A stretch of 64,000 nt of DNA from Mammaliicoccus sciuri (lineage in GTDB: Bacteria > Bacillota > Bacilli > Staphylococcales > Staphylococcaceae). The notes beneath the pieces are model-generated. The model did not search any database and was not told the origin of the DNA. It saw nothing but the letters and a program-made list of their open reading frames with translations. The DNA lies in assembly GCF_025561425.1 (NCBI RefSeq), contig NZ_CP094824.1, positions 1,240,001-1,304,000 of the forward strand, written 5' to 3'. Below are positions 1 through 10,790 of the stretch, in pieces (position 1 is the first letter of the stretch; each line of letters begins with the position of its first letter). The translations under genes and the position numbers were made by a program.

Positions 1-980
1 AAAGAATTGGTGTGAAAATATATCCACCGTCCATTAATCATAGTGAATGGTTCTATAAAGCAACTAAAAAAGGTATATATACGTCGCTTGGTGCAATTAA
101 AAGCGTTGGTTATCAAAGTGTAAAAGTGATCGTTGATGAAAGAAAAGCAAACGGAACGTACAAAGATATGTTTGATCTTGTACATCGATTACCGACTAAA
201 GCTAAAAGTAAAAAAATGATACAAGCACTTATATATGCTGGTGCTTTAGATGATTTTGGTCAGACTAGAGCGACATTGTTACAGTCTATTGACGATGTTT
301 ATGAAAGTAGCGAGTCTGTCGGAGATTCTAATAATTTATTGAAAGAATTAGGTTTAAACGTCAAAAAAGAATTTAAAGAAGTTGAAGAAATGCCTAATCT
401 TATGAAAAGTGAATATGAAAAAGAATACTTAGGGTTCTATGCAACTGAGCATCCAATCATTTCATTATTCAATCAACATCAATATTTATCGATATATCCA
501 TTAAGAATAGACCATAATAAAGTACCGATGCTCGTAATGATTGCGTCACTAAGAAAAATTAGAACTAAAAAAGGTCAAAATATGGCTTTCGTCAATTTAA
601 TAGACGGATTAAATGAAGTTGAAGGTGTTATATTCCCTGATGCATATAAACAAATTGAAACAACTGATATCATCAATGTCCCAGTAATTATCAATGGCAA
701 ATTTGAAAAAAGAAATGGTAAGACACAAATTATTATTAATCAAATAGATACATTAGAAGCATTTAAACAACATAAATTTAATACGACAAAAGAAGTCGTC
801 GTAAGAAATGTAGAAGATTTAGCAGAGTGGATTACAAAAGACCACGATCCTCAAATTAAAGTAACGTATTTTAATGATAAAGATTATAGTTCAAAAATGC
901 TTGGCTATTTAAACTTAAATCATGGTAATTTCGAAGAATTTATTCATAAAATCGGTTATGAAAATGTACGCCTTTTATAG
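1..980 (+). CDS. dnaE: DNA polymerase III subunit alpha DnaE, 3' end only
   Basis: This is the C-terminal part (about 325 residues) of the DnaE-type replicative polymerase; the gene enters from the left edge, with the first complete codon at base 3. The start of the visible part (PPSINHSEW, then a region reading GAIKSVGYQSV and ALIYAGALDDFG) matches the helix-hairpin-helix tail after the polymerase fingers. Around residues 170-255 there is an OB-fold (start RKIRTKKGQNMAFVNL, with the pattern VEGVIFPDAY). The catalytic aspartates lie upstream of the window. In Firmicutes DnaE works beside PolC in the cytoplasm, extending RNA primers mainly on the lagging strand. The order dnaE then malic enzyme then accDA is the usual one in Bacillales. 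A strong terminator follows the stop codon. Confidence 0.95.
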   Translation, partial: RIGVKIYPPSINHSEWFYKATKKGIYTSLGAIKSVGYQSVKVIVDERKANGTYKDMFDLVHRLPTKAKSKKMIQALIYAGALDDFGQTRATLLQSIDDVYESSESVGDSNNLLKELGLNVKKEFKEVEEMPNLMKSEYEKEYLGFYATEHPIISLFNQHQYLSIYPLRIDHNKVPMLVMIASLRKIRTKKGQNMAFVNLIDGLNEVEGVIFPDAYKQIETTDIINVPVIINGKFEKRNGKTQIIINQIDTLEAFKQHKFNTTKEVVVRNVEDLAEWITKDHDPQIKVTYFNDKDYSSKMLGYLNLNHGNFEEFIHKIGYENVRLL

Positions 981-1010
981 TCTTTATTAATTAAATAATT
1001 TATGATATAG

Positions 1011-1050
1011 TATTCTTCATGGTGGTCTGACCACTATGAAGAATTTTTTT
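1011..1050 (+). terminator. Rho-independent terminator of dnaE
   Basis: A 15-bp stem (arms 1012-1026 and 1030-1044, one wobble pair) with a very short loop is followed by a run of T. It separates dnaE from the malic enzyme operon. Confidence 0.9.
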
Positions 1051-1115
1051 AATTTAATTATAGAAATTTAATGTATAATAAAGGGATAGATACATACAAT
1101 GAAGGGATGATTATT

Positions 1116-2345
1116 TTGTCATTAAGAGATGATGCACTATATATGCATAAAGAAAAACAAGGTAAATTAGGCGTTTATGCCAAAGTTAAAGTTACTAATA
1201 AAGAGGAGTTAAGTCTTGCTTATTCTCCAGGTGTTGCTGAACCTTGTAAAGATATACATGAAGAAGTAAGAAAAGTATATGACTATACAATGAAATCAAA
1301 TGCAGTAGCTGTAATTACAGATGGAACAGCTGTATTAGGTTTAGGTGATATTGGTCCTGAAGCAAGTATTCCTGTTATGGAAGGGAAAGCAGTTTTATTC
1401 AAAAGTTTTGCTGGTGTAGATGGTGTACCAATCGCACTTAATACGACAGACGTTGATGAAATTGTGAATACTGTTAAATTATTAGAACCTAACTACGGTG
1501 GCGTTAACTTAGAAGATATTTCAGCACCTCGATGCTTTGAAATTGAAGAACGTCTAAAAAAAGAAACCAAAATACCTGTCTTTCATGATGATCAGCATGG
1601 TACGGCTATCGTAACGGTTGCTGGTTTGATTAATGCATTGAAAATTACTGACAGAAAATTATCCGATATAAAAGTTGTTTTAAACGGTGCAGGTGCAGCA
1701 GGAATTGCAATTATTAAATTATTATACAGTTATGGTGTAAGAAATATGATTATGTGTGATTCTAGAGGTGCGATTTACGAAGACCGTTCTTATGGTATGA
1801 ATCCTACTAAAGACTTTGTTGCGAAATGGACAAACAAAGACAAAACAAAAGGTCAATTATCAGATGTTATTAAAGATGCGGATGTATTCGTAGGTGTATC
1901 TGTTGAAGGCGCATTAACTAAAGAATTAGTTGAAACAATGGCTGAAGATCCAATTATCTTTGCTATGGCTAACCCAGTTCCTGAAATTATGCCAGATTTA
2001 GCAAAAGAAGCGGGCGCTAAAGTTATTGGTACAGGGCGTTCTGATTTCCCTAACCAAATTAATAATGTATTAGCATTTCCTGGTATTTTTAGAGGTGCAT
2101 TAGATATTCGTGCAACTCATATAAATGAAGAAATGAAACAAGCTGCAGTTGAAGCAATTGCTAGCCTTGTTTCAGAGGAAGAATTAAACGCTGATTATGT
2201 CATCCCTGGACCATTCGATCCTAGAGTTGCACCATACGTTGCGAAAGCAGTAGCAAAAGCTGGTATGGAATCAGGTGTAGCACGTATTGAAGTGGATGTT
2301 GATGAAATAGAACGTAGAACATATGAATTAGCAGAATTGTCATAA
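1116..2345 (+). CDS. NAD(P)-dependent malic enzyme
   Basis: Oxidative decarboxylation of malate to pyruvate, supplying NADPH or NADH and pyruvate in the cytoplasm. The protein has 409 residues, the length of the short bacterial malic enzymes. Seen: YSPGVAEPC in the N-terminal domain, FHDDQHGTA in the metal/substrate site, and the Rossmann motif GAGAAGIA. I chose the TTG at 1116: it has GAAGGG 9 nt upstream, and the protein then begins SLRDDALYMHK as in relatives. The longer ATG at 1071 overlaps a TATAAT-like sequence (1074-1079) and lacks a ribosome site. The gene heads an apparent operon with the GntR-type regulator and accDA, linking pyruvate/NADPH supply to fatty-acid synthesis. Cofactor preference cannot be read from the sequence with certainty. 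Confidence 0.93.
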   Translation: MSLRDDALYMHKEKQGKLGVYAKVKVTNKEELSLAYSPGVAEPCKDIHEEVRKVYDYTMKSNAVAVITDGTAVLGLGDIGPEASIPVMEGKAVLFKSFAGVDGVPIALNTTDVDEIVNTVKLLEPNYGGVNLEDISAPRCFEIEERLKKETKIPVFHDDQHGTAIVTVAGLINALKITDRKLSDIKVVLNGAGAAGIAIIKLLYSYGVRNMIMCDSRGAIYEDRSYGMNPTKDFVAKWTNKDKTKGQLSDVIKDADVFVGVSVEGALTKELVETMAEDPIIFAMANPVPEIMPDLAKEAGAKVIGTGRSDFPNQINNVLAFPGIFRGALDIRATHINEEMKQAAVEAIASLVSEEELNADYVIPGPFDPRVAPYVAKAVAKAGMESGVARIEVDVDEIERRTYELAELS

Positions 2346-2364
2346 TTTTGGAAGGAGACTCACG

Positions 2365-2820
2365 TTGGATAAAGAAAAGCAAAAAGGATTAATCAAGATT
2401 GTCGAACAAATTCAGTCAATTATTGTTGAAAAAAATATTCAAGTGGGTGAAAAACTGCCTTCCGAAAGATTTTTAAGTGAAACCTTAAATGTTGGACGTT
2501 CAAGTATCAGAGAAGCCCTAAGAGCATTAGAACTTTTAGGGGTGATACATACTAGAAGAGGTGAAGGTACATTCTTAAGTGATATGTACCAACACCAACT
2601 TTTTGATTTAATCGGAAGGTTCTTAATTCATAATGAATCACAACTAGATGAAATTAATGAATTAAAATGGATGATTGAAAATTTCTGTGAAGAACACAAT
2701 AACATTGAAACAAATTCAAAAGAAGAACTTGTTTCAAATAATAATAATCAAATTATGTATATGATTTGGAAGCTACTCTCTCAATATAGTGATAGATTTG
2801 AAAGAGACAATTGTAAATAA
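2365..2820 (+). CDS. Short GntR/FadR-type transcriptional regulator
   Basis: A 151-residue protein with a winged helix-turn-helix of the GntR family at residues about 8-75 (IVEKNIQVGEKLPSERFLS, then GRSSIREALRALELLG and RRGEGTFL). The FadR-like effector domain is only about 75 residues and ends just before accD, so the usual metal- and ligand-binding helices of a full FCD domain seem absent. No frameshift is visible and there is no room for a lost tail (18 nt to accD). Start is TTG at 2365 with GGAAGGAG upstream. The position between malic enzyme and accD suggests local control of malic enzyme and acetyl-CoA carboxylase, which is inference. Full-length FadR-type regulators sit at this spot in some Bacillus species, as I recall. 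Confidence 0.8.
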   Translation: MDKEKQKGLIKIVEQIQSIIVEKNIQVGEKLPSERFLSETLNVGRSSIREALRALELLGVIHTRRGEGTFLSDMYQHQLFDLIGRFLIHNESQLDEINELKWMIENFCEEHNNIETNSKEELVSNNNNQIMYMIWKLLSQYSDRFERDNCK

Positions 2821-2838
2821 AATCAGGGGGATAGTGAC

Positions 2839-3708
2839 ATGTTTAAAGACTTGTTCAATCGAAGCCAGAAAAAGAAGAAATATGTAACTGTTCAAAACAG
2901 TAAAGATAATGACGTGCCTGAAGGTATCATGACAAAATGCCCTAAATGTAAAAAAATCATGTATACGAAAGAGCTCGTACAAAACCTAAATGTCTGTTTT
3001 AACTGTGATCATCATATTGCATTAACTGCTCACGATAGAATTAGAGCTGTGAGTGATGAAGATGCATTTAAAGAGTTTGATGTTGGTATGACTGCTTCAA
3101 ACCCATTAGAATTTCCTGGATATGAAGAAAAATTAGAAAAAGATAGAAAAAGCACTGGTTTAAATGATGCAGTTGTTACAGGTGTAACGTCAATTGACGG
3201 TATTCCTTATGGTATCTGTGTTATGGATTCTAGATTTAGAATGGGAAGTATGGGTGCAGTAGTTGGAGAGAAAATTTGTAGAATTGTCGATTATTGTGCA
3301 GATCATAATTTACCATTTGTATTATTCACAGCAAGTGGTGGTGCAAGAATGCAAGAAGGCATCATCTCACTTATGCAAATGGCGAAGACAAGTGTATCTA
3401 TTAAACGTCATAGTGATAAAGGCTTACTATTCATTTCATATATGACACACCCTACAACTGGAGGCGTTTCAGCAAGCTTTGCTTCTGTAGGTGATTTAAA
3501 CTTTGCAGAACCGAAAGCTTTGATTGGATTTGCAGGTAGAAGAATCATTGAACAAACGATTAGTGAAAAACTACCTGACGATTTCCAAACGGCAGAATTT
3601 TTATTAGAACATGGCCAATTAGATAAAGTTGTACATCGAAAAGATATGTATAAAACTTTAAGTACTGTGCTTAAGATGCATCATAACGAGGTGAAAGACA
3701 ATGCTTGA
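2839..3708 (+). CDS. accD: Acetyl-CoA carboxylase carboxyltransferase subunit beta
   Basis: Beta half of the carboxyltransferase that transfers carboxyl from carboxybiotin to acetyl-CoA, making malonyl-CoA, the first step of fatty-acid synthesis. The 289-residue protein has the typical N-terminal four-cysteine zinc ribbon (CPKCKK near residue 34, then CFNCDHH near 55) and a crotonase-like core with GGARMQEG and the [13 protein letters not shown] stretch. Ribosome site AGGGGG precedes ATG 2839. Its last 8 nt overlap the start of accA, which suggests translational coupling giving equal amounts of the two subunits. Confidence 0.97.
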   Translation: MFKDLFNRSQKKKKYVTVQNSKDNDVPEGIMTKCPKCKKIMYTKELVQNLNVCFNCDHHIALTAHDRIRAVSDEDAFKEFDVGMTASNPLEFPGYEEKLEKDRKSTGLNDAVVTGVTSIDGIPYGICVMDSRFRMGSMGAVVGEKICRIVDYCADHNLPFVLFTASGGARMQEGIISLMQMAKTSVSIKRHSDKGLLFISYMTHPTTGGVSASFASVGDLNFAEPKALIGFAGRRIIEQTISEKLPDDFQTAEFLLEHGQLDKVVHRKDMYKTLSTVLKMHHNEVKDNA

Positions 3709-4645
3709 ATTTGAAAAACCTTTAGAAGAAATTAAAGAAAAAATAGCATCTCTACAATCTTATCAAGAAAAACATGGTGTAGACTTAACAGATGAAATAG
3801 AAATGTTGGAAGCCACTTTAACAAAAGAAACCGAACACATTTATAATAATTTAAAGCCATGGGATAGAGTACAAGTTGCGAGATTACAAGAAAGACCTAA
3901 AACTTTAGATTATATCCCTTACATATTTGATGATTTTATCGAACTTCACGGTGATCGTACTTTCCGTGATGATCCAGCATTAATAGGTGGATTGGCTTAC
4001 TTTAATGGGTTACCAGTAACAGTTATAGGTCATCAAAGAGGTAAAGACACTAAAGATAATATTTTTAGAAACTTTGGTATGGCACATCCAGAGGGATATC
4101 GTAAAGCTTTGCGTTTAATGAAGCAGGCTGAGAAGTTTAATAGACCGATCATTACGTTCATTGATACGAAAGGTGCATATCCTGGTAAAGCTGCAGAAGA
4201 ACGTGGACAAAGTGAATCTATTGCTAAAAACTTAGTCGAAATGGCATCTTTAACAGTTCCAGTTATTTCTATTGTCATTGGTGAAGGCGGAAGTGGTGGC
4301 GCACTTGGATTAGGCGTAACCAATCGTCTACTCATGTTAGAAAATAGTACTTATTCAGTTATTTCTCCAGAAGGTGCAGCAGCATTGTTATGGAAAGATT
4401 CTGGGCTTGCTAAAATGGCAGCTGAAACAATGAAAATTACAGCACCTGACTTATTTGATTTAGATGTTGTAGATGAAGTTGTTAAAGAACCATTTGGTGG
4501 CGCTCATAAACATCTAGAATCACAAGCTTCACTTATAAAGACATCAATAGAAAAACATCTTTCAGACTTAAAAACATTAAATGCAGAAAGTTTAGTTGAA
4601 GATCGTTTTAATAAGTATCGTAATTTAGGAAGTTATATCGATTAG
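3701..4645 (+). CDS. accA: Acetyl-CoA carboxylase carboxyltransferase subunit alpha
   Basis: Alpha half of the acetyl-CoA carboxylase carboxyltransferase; pairs with AccD in an alpha2beta2 complex. At 314 residues it has the usual length. The N-terminal helix ([15 protein letters not shown]) is followed by the crotonase-fold core with [33 protein letters not shown] and [12 protein letters not shown], the oxyanion-hole glycines of the family. It starts inside the end of accD and is closed by a strong terminator 90 nt after its stop. Confidence 0.97.
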   Translation: MLEFEKPLEEIKEKIASLQSYQEKHGVDLTDEIEMLEATLTKETEHIYNNLKPWDRVQVARLQERPKTLDYIPYIFDDFIELHGDRTFRDDPALIGGLAYFNGLPVTVIGHQRGKDTKDNIFRNFGMAHPEGYRKALRLMKQAEKFNRPIITFIDTKGAYPGKAAEERGQSESIAKNLVEMASLTVPVISIVIGEGGSGGALGLGVTNRLLMLENSTYSVISPEGAAALLWKDSGLAKMAAETMKITAPDLFDLDVVDEVVKEPFGGAHKHLESQASLIKTSIEKHLSDLKTLNAESLVEDRFNKYRNLGSYID

Positions 4646-4734
4646 GATATTTAAAATGACAAGTAATCATTTATACTGATATAATTTCTTTTCATAAATT
4701 GATGTATATGTGCATAATTGAATTAAAATTAAGC

Positions 4735-4777
4735 GATTCCAACTTTTGAAAAATTACAAAAGTTGGAATCTTTTTTT
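4735..4777 (+). terminator. Terminator of the malic enzyme-accDA operon
   Basis: A 14-bp perfect stem (GATTCCAACTTTTG and its complement, 4735-4748 and 4757-4770) is followed by seven T. It isolates accDA from pfkA-pyk. Confidence 0.93.
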
Positions 4778-4778
4778 A

Positions 4779-4792
4779 AGAAGACGTTTACA
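4779..4792 (+). promoter_or_regulatory. Possible cre (CcpA site) upstream of pfkA-pyk
   Basis: AGAAGACGTTTACA matches the cre consensus TGWAANCGNTNWCA except at positions 1 and 5. It lies about 90 nt before the pfkA start, which would fit an activating rather than a blocking site. The promoter itself is unclear: TTGTGT at 4833 and CATATAAC near 4857 are weak candidates. Confidence 0.35.
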
Positions 4793-4847
4793 TATTTAAA
4801 TAACAGTAGTTTTAATGGAATCAAGCCAATATTTGTGTTATTTTTAA

Positions 4848-5849
<1,002 letters not shown>

Positions 5850-5879
5850 AAAAAGAAAAATTACGGAGGTCATTTTAAT

Positions 5880-7640
5880 ATGAGAAAGACAAAAATTGTA
5901 TGTACGATAGGTCCAGCATCAGAATCAGAAGAAATGTTAGAAAAATTAATGCTTGCAGGCATGAACGTTGCTAGATTGAACTTCTCACACGGAAGTCATG
6001 AAGAACACAAAGGTCGTATAGATACAATTAGAAAAGTAAGTTCTAAATTAAATAAAAATATTGGTATCTTATTAGATACTAAAGGTCCTGAAATTAGAAC
6101 TCATAACATGAAAGATGGTTTAATTGAACTTACTAAAGGTAGTGAAGTAACAGTTAAAACAACTGAAGTAGAAGGTACTAAAGAAGCGTTCTCAGTTACT
6201 TACGAAAAATTAGCAGAAGATGTAGAAGTTGGATCAACAATTCTACTTGATGATGGTTTAATCGAACTTACAGTTAAATCAATTGATATCGCTAAAGGTG
6301 AAGTTCACTGTGCAGTAGAAAATACTGGCGAATTAAAAAATAAAAAAGGTGTTAACTTACCAGGTGTTAAAGTAAACCTTCCTGGTATTACTGATAAAGA
6401 CGCTAGTGATATCCGCTTCGGTATCGAACAAGGTGTAGACTTTATTGCAGCTAGTTTCGTAAGACGTCCATCAGATGTATTAGATATTCGTGCAATTTTA
6501 GAAGAAAAAGAAAATAACGTTATTAAAATTATTCCTAAAATTGAAAATGAAGAAGGTATTGAAAATATCGATGAAATTCTTCAAGTTTCAGATGGTTTAA
6601 TGGTTGCTCGTGGTGATATGGGTGTTGAAATTTTACCAGAAGCAGTTCCAATGGTACAAAAACAATTAATCCAAAAATGTAATAAATTAGGTAAACCAGT
6701 TATTACAGCAACACAAATGTTAGACTCAATGCAAAGAAACCCACGTTGTACAAGAGCAGAAGCAAGTGACGTAGCAAACGCAATCTACGATGGTACAGAT
6801 GCAGTCATGTTATCTGGTGAAACTGCAGCGGGATTATATCCAGAAGAAGCAGTACGCACAATGCAAAATATCGCAGTAGCTGCTGAAGAAGCTCAAGATT
6901 ACAAAAAATTATTATCTGATCGTTCAAAAATGATCGATACGAATTTAGTTAATGCAATTGGTGTATCAGTTGCACATACAGCTTTAAACTTAAATGTAGA
7001 ATCAATCGTTGCAGCAACTGAAAGTGGTGCTACAGCTCAAACAATCTCTAAATATAGACCACATTCACACATTATTGCAGTAACACCTAATGAAACAACT
7101 GCTCGTCATATGACATTAGTATGGGGCGTATTACCAGTTGTGAAAAAAGGTAAACAAACAACTGATGAATTATTAAATAATGCTGTATCAACAGCTGTTA
7201 ACACAGGTTTAGTTGATAATGGTGATTTAATCATTATTACTGCAGGTGTACCAACAGGTGAAACAGGTACAACTAACTTAATGAAGATTCATTTAGTAGG
7301 TGACGAATTGGCTAAAGGTCAAGGAATCGGTCATCATTCAACAGTAGGTAAAGCTGTAGTAGCAAATACTGCTGACGATTTAAAAGGTAAAGATTTAAGT
7401 GAATCAATCGTAATTACACAATCAACAGATGCTGATATGGTTCCATATTTAGAAAATGCTAAAGGAATTGTAACAGAAGAAGGCGGATTAACTTCTCACG
7501 CTGCAGTTGTTGGCCTTAACTTAGGCGTTGCAACAATCGTTGGTGTTGAAGGCGCTCGCGAAAAAATAGCAGATGGTACATTAATTACATTAGATCCAAA
7601 ACAACACAAAGTGTTCGAAGGATATGCTAATGTATTATAA
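5880..7640 (+). CDS. pyk: Pyruvate kinase with C-terminal PEP-utilizer domain
   Basis: Transfers phosphate from phosphoenolpyruvate to ADP, giving pyruvate and ATP. At 586 residues it is the long Bacillales form. The TIM-barrel/B-domain core is seen from [14 protein letters not shown] through [20 protein letters not shown] and [10 protein letters not shown] (metal and substrate residues). It is followed by the alpha/beta regulatory domain (about 350-470) and a C-terminal PEP-utilizer-like domain with [10 protein letters not shown] around H540. That extra domain resembles the swivelling phosphohistidine domain of PEP synthase; its role in pyruvate kinase is structural or regulatory as far as known. 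Ribosome site GGAGG precedes ATG 5880. Confidence 0.97.
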   Translation: MRKTKIVCTIGPASESEEMLEKLMLAGMNVARLNFSHGSHEEHKGRIDTIRKVSSKLNKNIGILLDTKGPEIRTHNMKDGLIELTKGSEVTVKTTEVEGTKEAFSVTYEKLAEDVEVGSTILLDDGLIELTVKSIDIAKGEVHCAVENTGELKNKKGVNLPGVKVNLPGITDKDASDIRFGIEQGVDFIAASFVRRPSDVLDIRAILEEKENNVIKIIPKIENEEGIENIDEILQVSDGLMVARGDMGVEILPEAVPMVQKQLIQKCNKLGKPVITATQMLDSMQRNPRCTRAEASDVANAIYDGTDAVMLSGETAAGLYPEEAVRTMQNIAVAAEEAQDYKKLLSDRSKMIDTNLVNAIGVSVAHTALNLNVESIVAATESGATAQTISKYRPHSHIIAVTPNETTARHMTLVWGVLPVVKKGKQTTDELLNNAVSTAVNTGLVDNGDLIIITAGVPTGETGTTNLMKIHLVGDELAKGQGIGHHSTVGKAVVANTADDLKGKDLSESIVITQSTDADMVPYLENAKGIVTEEGGLTSHAAVVGLNLGVATIVGVEGAREKIADGTLITLDPKQHKVFEGYANVL

Positions 7641-7654
7641 TATATATAAGATAG

Positions 7655-7687
7655 AGGCTGGATATCATATCCTAGCCTTTATTTTTA
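7655..7687 (+). terminator. Terminator of pfkA-pyk, part of a dispersed AGGCTG hairpin family
   Basis: AGGCT plus GGATAT pair with ATATCC plus AGCCT (one bulged T), followed by TTTATTTTT. The AGGCTG...CAGCCT design recurs at 34033, 54077 and 57556. The following stretch holds a small inverted repeat CTGGCA/TGCCAG (about 7712-7737) that resembles the second hairpin of the element at 54120. Confidence 0.8.
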
Positions 7688-7784
7688 ATTATGAATGCTT
7701 ATGCCGTTATTAGCAGTTCTGGCAAAAGATGCAAATACTGATGCCAGTACTTACCCTTCTATGGAATTTTATAAATAAGGATAC

Positions 7785-7832
7785 AAAAAAACATCTCATT
7801 TTCTGATTTGCTCAGGAAAATGAGATGTTTTT
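7785..7832. terminator. Bidirectional terminator between pyk and the permease
   Basis: AAAAAACATCTCATTTTC (7785-7803) pairs with GAAAATGAGATGTTTTT (7816-7832). The A run on one side and the T run on the other allow termination in both directions. It lies 9 nt beyond the stop of the minus-strand permease and probably serves it first. Confidence 0.85.
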
Positions 7833-7840
7833 AATTTACT

Positions 7841-9196
7841 TTATTTCAATACTTTACGTTTTTGATTAAAGTACATGAATGTCAAAATGATAAACCAAAT
7901 TGGTGTAATTAATATAGCGATTAATGTCACTTTATTAGTCATCAATAACACGAATACGAAAATAAAGAATATTAATGTAATCCATGCTACTGGAACACCA
8001 CCAGGTAATTTGAAATCAGATGCTTTGTTTAATTCTGGTGATATTTTACGATATCTAATATAAGCAACAATGATTAATGACCATACTACTAAGAAAAGAA
8101 CCGTTGAAACTGATGTTACATATTTAAATACTTCACCAGCATCTTTAATCACGTAGTTTAAAAGTACCGAGATCATTAATAAGAAACAACTAAATAGTGT
8201 TGCTTTATAAGGGACACCAGTTTTGTTTGTTTGACCAAACCTCTTATTTGCTTGTCCATTTTGTGATAAACCATAAAGCATTCTACTATTTGAGAAAATA
8301 CCACTATTACAAGATGAAGCTGCAGCTGTTAAAACAACAAAGTTGATAATTGCTGCTGCGATTGGAATACCAATGAGTCCGAATAATTTTACGAATGGAC
8401 TTTCGGCAGGGTCGATTTTGTCCCAAGGTGTAATAGACATGATGATAATAAGTGAACCTACATAGAAAAGCATAATTCTAACTGGAACGCTATTTATCGC
8501 TCTTGGTATTGTCTTGTGTGGATCTTTCGTTTCACCAGCTGTAACACCGATTAATTCAATTCCTACAAATGAAAAAGCTGCCATTTGGAATGATAAGAAG
8601 AAACCGTTCATACCATTTGGGAAAATACCATTATGATCCCAAATATGTGTTAGTGAAGCAGTACCGTATGGTGTTTCATATGCCATTACGATCATGATAA
8701 TACCGACAACGATTAAAGCTACGATTGTTGTAATTTTAATAATAGAGAACCAAAACTCTAATTCACCAAATAGTTTAGCAGTCATTAAATTCATTGTCAT
8801 TAATATGAGTATTGTGAATAATGCTGTAATCCATGTTGGTATTTCAGGAAACCAAAAACTTATGTATTTTGCTACTGCAGTTACTTCGGCCATACCAGTG
8901 ACAATCCAACAGAACCAATAAGTCCATCCTGTTATATATCCTGCGAACGGGCCGATGTATGTATGTGTGACATCTGCAAAAGAATGAAAATCAGTGTTTG
9001 AGAGTAATATTTCCCCTAGAGCTCTCATAAACAGAAATAAAATTAAACCTATTATAATATAGGTCAGTAGTATTGAAGGGCCTGCTGAACTGATTGTTTC
9101 TCCAGCACCTAAGAATAAGCCTGTACCTATAGCACCACCTATCGCAATAAGTTGTACATGCCTATTGCTTAGCTCCCTTTGTAAATTGTTAGCCAT
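7841..9196 (-). CDS. cycA: APC-family amino-acid permease, CycA-like (D-alanine/D-serine/glycine)
   Basis: A 451-residue polytopic membrane protein with about 12 transmembrane segments and the APC-superfamily signature near the N-terminus (HVQLIAIGGAIGTGLFLGAG) plus SFVGIELIGVTAGE in the middle. It most resembles the AAT-family permeases for D-alanine, D-serine and glycine; the gene at this spot in S. aureus (between pyk and citZ) is called cycA, which supports the symbol. Substrate cannot be proven from sequence. It is monocistronic, opposite to both neighbours, with a GAGGG ribosome site before ATG and a shared terminator with pyk. Confidence 0.85.
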   Translation of the reverse strand: MANNLQRELSNRHVQLIAIGGAIGTGLFLGAGETISSAGPSILLTYIIIGLILFLFMRALGEILLSNTDFHSFADVTHTYIGPFAGYITGWTYWFCWIVTGMAEVTAVAKYISFWFPEIPTWITALFTILILMTMNLMTAKLFGELEFWFSIIKITTIVALIVVGIIMIVMAYETPYGTASLTHIWDHNGIFPNGMNGFFLSFQMAAFSFVGIELIGVTAGETKDPHKTIPRAINSVPVRIMLFYVGSLIIIMSITPWDKIDPAESPFVKLFGLIGIPIAAAIINFVVLTAAASSCNSGIFSNSRMLYGLSQNGQANKRFGQTNKTGVPYKATLFSCFLLMISVLLNYVIKDAGEVFKYVTSVSTVLFLVVWSLIIVAYIRYRKISPELNKASDFKLPGGVPVAWITLIFFIFVFVLLMTNKVTLIAILITPIWFIILTFMYFNQKRKVLK

Positions 9197-9238
9197 ATAA
9201 ACTTTATCCCTCTTTCATATACAAACTTTTATGTTATT

Positions 9239-9267
9239 ATTATGCGCTTACTGTAAGAAAATAGCAA
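9239..9267 (-). promoter_or_regulatory. Candidate promoter of the permease gene
   Basis: On the minus strand TTGCTA (9262-9267) is separated by 17 nt from CATAAT (9239-9244), about 43 nt before the start codon. Confidence 0.4.
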
Positions 9268-9539
9268 TTAAAAAATGAATGTTTAACAACTGTTTGATAC
9301 CTGTTAACATGATTTATTATTTTTATCATATATAATAATAAAAATGAATGGATGAGCGATGAAATGACTTATTCTGATAAAAATGATAGGGTATTACTCA
9401 CTCGTAAATCCTTTTGTGTTCACGTTTTTGGGATATATTTAATTTACTATAGCAATATTATAAAAAATATAAAATTACAACTGTTTATTTTTATTCATCT
9501 AAAATTACTAAAGAATTTAAAGTTTAAAAGTCCTTCGCA

Positions 9540-9568
9540 TTCACAAATCTCAAGAAATTATATATAAT
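9540..9568 (+). promoter_or_regulatory. Sigma-A promoter of citZ
   Basis: TTCACA (9540-9545), 17-nt spacer, TATAAT (9563-9568). Transcription should start near 9575. The 427-nt space between the permease and citZ otherwise holds the divergent permease promoter and A/T-rich sequence; a 71-codon ORF there has no ribosome site and was rejected. Confidence 0.75.
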
Positions 9569-9574
9569 GATAGA

Positions 9575-9588
9575 TGAAAGCCATTACA
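9575..9588 (+). promoter_or_regulatory. cre (CcpA site) at the citZ transcription start
   Basis: TGAAAGCCATTACA matches TGWAANCGNTNWCW at all positions but one (C instead of the central G). It begins where transcription should start, so CcpA bound here would block the citZ promoter in rich sugar. citZ is a known CcpA target in B. subtilis and S. aureus. Confidence 0.65.
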
Positions 9589-9623
9589 CATATGGGCAAT
9601 TATTTAGTAAGGGGGATATTATT

Positions 9624-10742
9624 ATGGCACAAGTAGCAAAAGGGTTAGAGGGCATCATTGCTTCTGAAACTCAAATTAGTTCAATCATAGATAATCAATT
9701 AACTTATGTAGGTTATGAAATAGATGATCTAACTGAAAATGCTTTATTTGAAGAAGTTATGTTTTTACTATGGAATTTAAGATTACCAAACAAAGAGGAA
9801 TTAGCAGAATTAAATGAGAAACTACTAGGATATATGACTCTAAACCCTAGAATGTATACACATTTTGAAGATTATGCGACTGATAAAGTTCATCCAATGA
9901 CTGGATTACGTACTTCATTATCATATTTAGCACATTTCGATCCAGATGCTGAAAAATTTGATGAAGAAATGAACTATGAACGTGCAATTAGAATTCAAGC
10001 AAAAGTTGCATCATTAGTAGCAGCATTTTCTCGTGTAAGACAAGGTAAAGAAGTTGTAAAACCTAAAAAAGATTTAACATATGCAGCAAACTTCTTATAT
10101 ATGTTAAGAGGTGAAGTTCCAACTGATGTTGAAGTAGAAGGTTTTAACAAAGCGTTGATTTTACACGCTGACCATGAATTCAATGCTTCAACATTCACAG
10201 CACGTGTAGCAGTTTCGACATTATCTGATATGTATTCTGGTGTGACAGCAGCAGCTGGCGCATTGAAAGGCCCATTACATGGTGGTGCTAACGAACAAGT
10301 TATGAAAATGTTAACTGAAATTGGCACTGTCGACAAAACTGATGATTACATTAAGGAAAAAATCGCAAACAAAGAAAAAATTATGGGCTTCGGACACAGA
10401 GTATATAAAAATGGTGATCCGAGAGCGAAGTACTTAAAAGAAATGAGTCGTCGTATTACGGATGAATCAGGTCAAAAAGAATTGTTTGAAATTTCATTAA
10501 GAATTGCTGAAATTATGAAAGAAGAAAAAGGATTATTACCTAACGTTGACTTCTACAGTGCAACTGTATATCACAGCATGGGTATTGATCACGATTTATT
10601 CACACCAATATTTGCAATTAGCCGTATGTCAGGTTGGACAGCTCATATTCTTGAACAATACAGAACAAATAGAATTATGAGACCAAGAGCTGAATATACT
10701 GGTGAACTTGATCGTAAATATGAACCAATTGAAAACCGTTAA
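9624..10742 (+). CDS. citZ: Citrate synthase
   Basis: Condenses acetyl-CoA and oxaloacetate to citrate, entering the TCA cycle. The protein of 372 residues is of the short Gram-positive type. The catalytic set is visible: His in GPLHGGANEQV, His in MGFGHRVYKNGDPRA, and Asp in the NVDFYSA segment. Start is ATG 9624, preceded by AAGGGGGA; a longer in-frame reading from 9567 overlaps the -10 box and the cre and is not credible. It leads the citZ-icd-mdh cluster and is probably repressed by CcpA through the site at 9575. Confidence 0.96.
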   Translation: MAQVAKGLEGIIASETQISSIIDNQLTYVGYEIDDLTENALFEEVMFLLWNLRLPNKEELAELNEKLLGYMTLNPRMYTHFEDYATDKVHPMTGLRTSLSYLAHFDPDAEKFDEEMNYERAIRIQAKVASLVAAFSRVRQGKEVVKPKKDLTYAANFLYMLRGEVPTDVEVEGFNKALILHADHEFNASTFTARVAVSTLSDMYSGVTAAAGALKGPLHGGANEQVMKMLTEIGTVDKTDDYIKEKIANKEKIMGFGHRVYKNGDPRAKYLKEMSRRITDESGQKELFEISLRIAEIMKEEKGLLPNVDFYSATVYHSMGIDHDLFTPIFAISRMSGWTAHILEQYRTNRIMRPRAEYTGELDRKYEPIENR

Positions 10743-10790
10743 TTTAATTAATATAATATAACTAACAAATTTAGATGGAGGAATCATATA

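Noticed and set aside
4033-4335. 100-codon minus-strand ORF inside accA
   Set aside because: Shadow of a conserved gene on the other strand; Pro/Ser-rich reading typical of antisense frames.
9352-9567. 71-codon plus-strand ORF between the permease and citZ
   Set aside because: No ribosome site, A/T-driven composition, and it runs into the citZ -10 box; no protein-family look.
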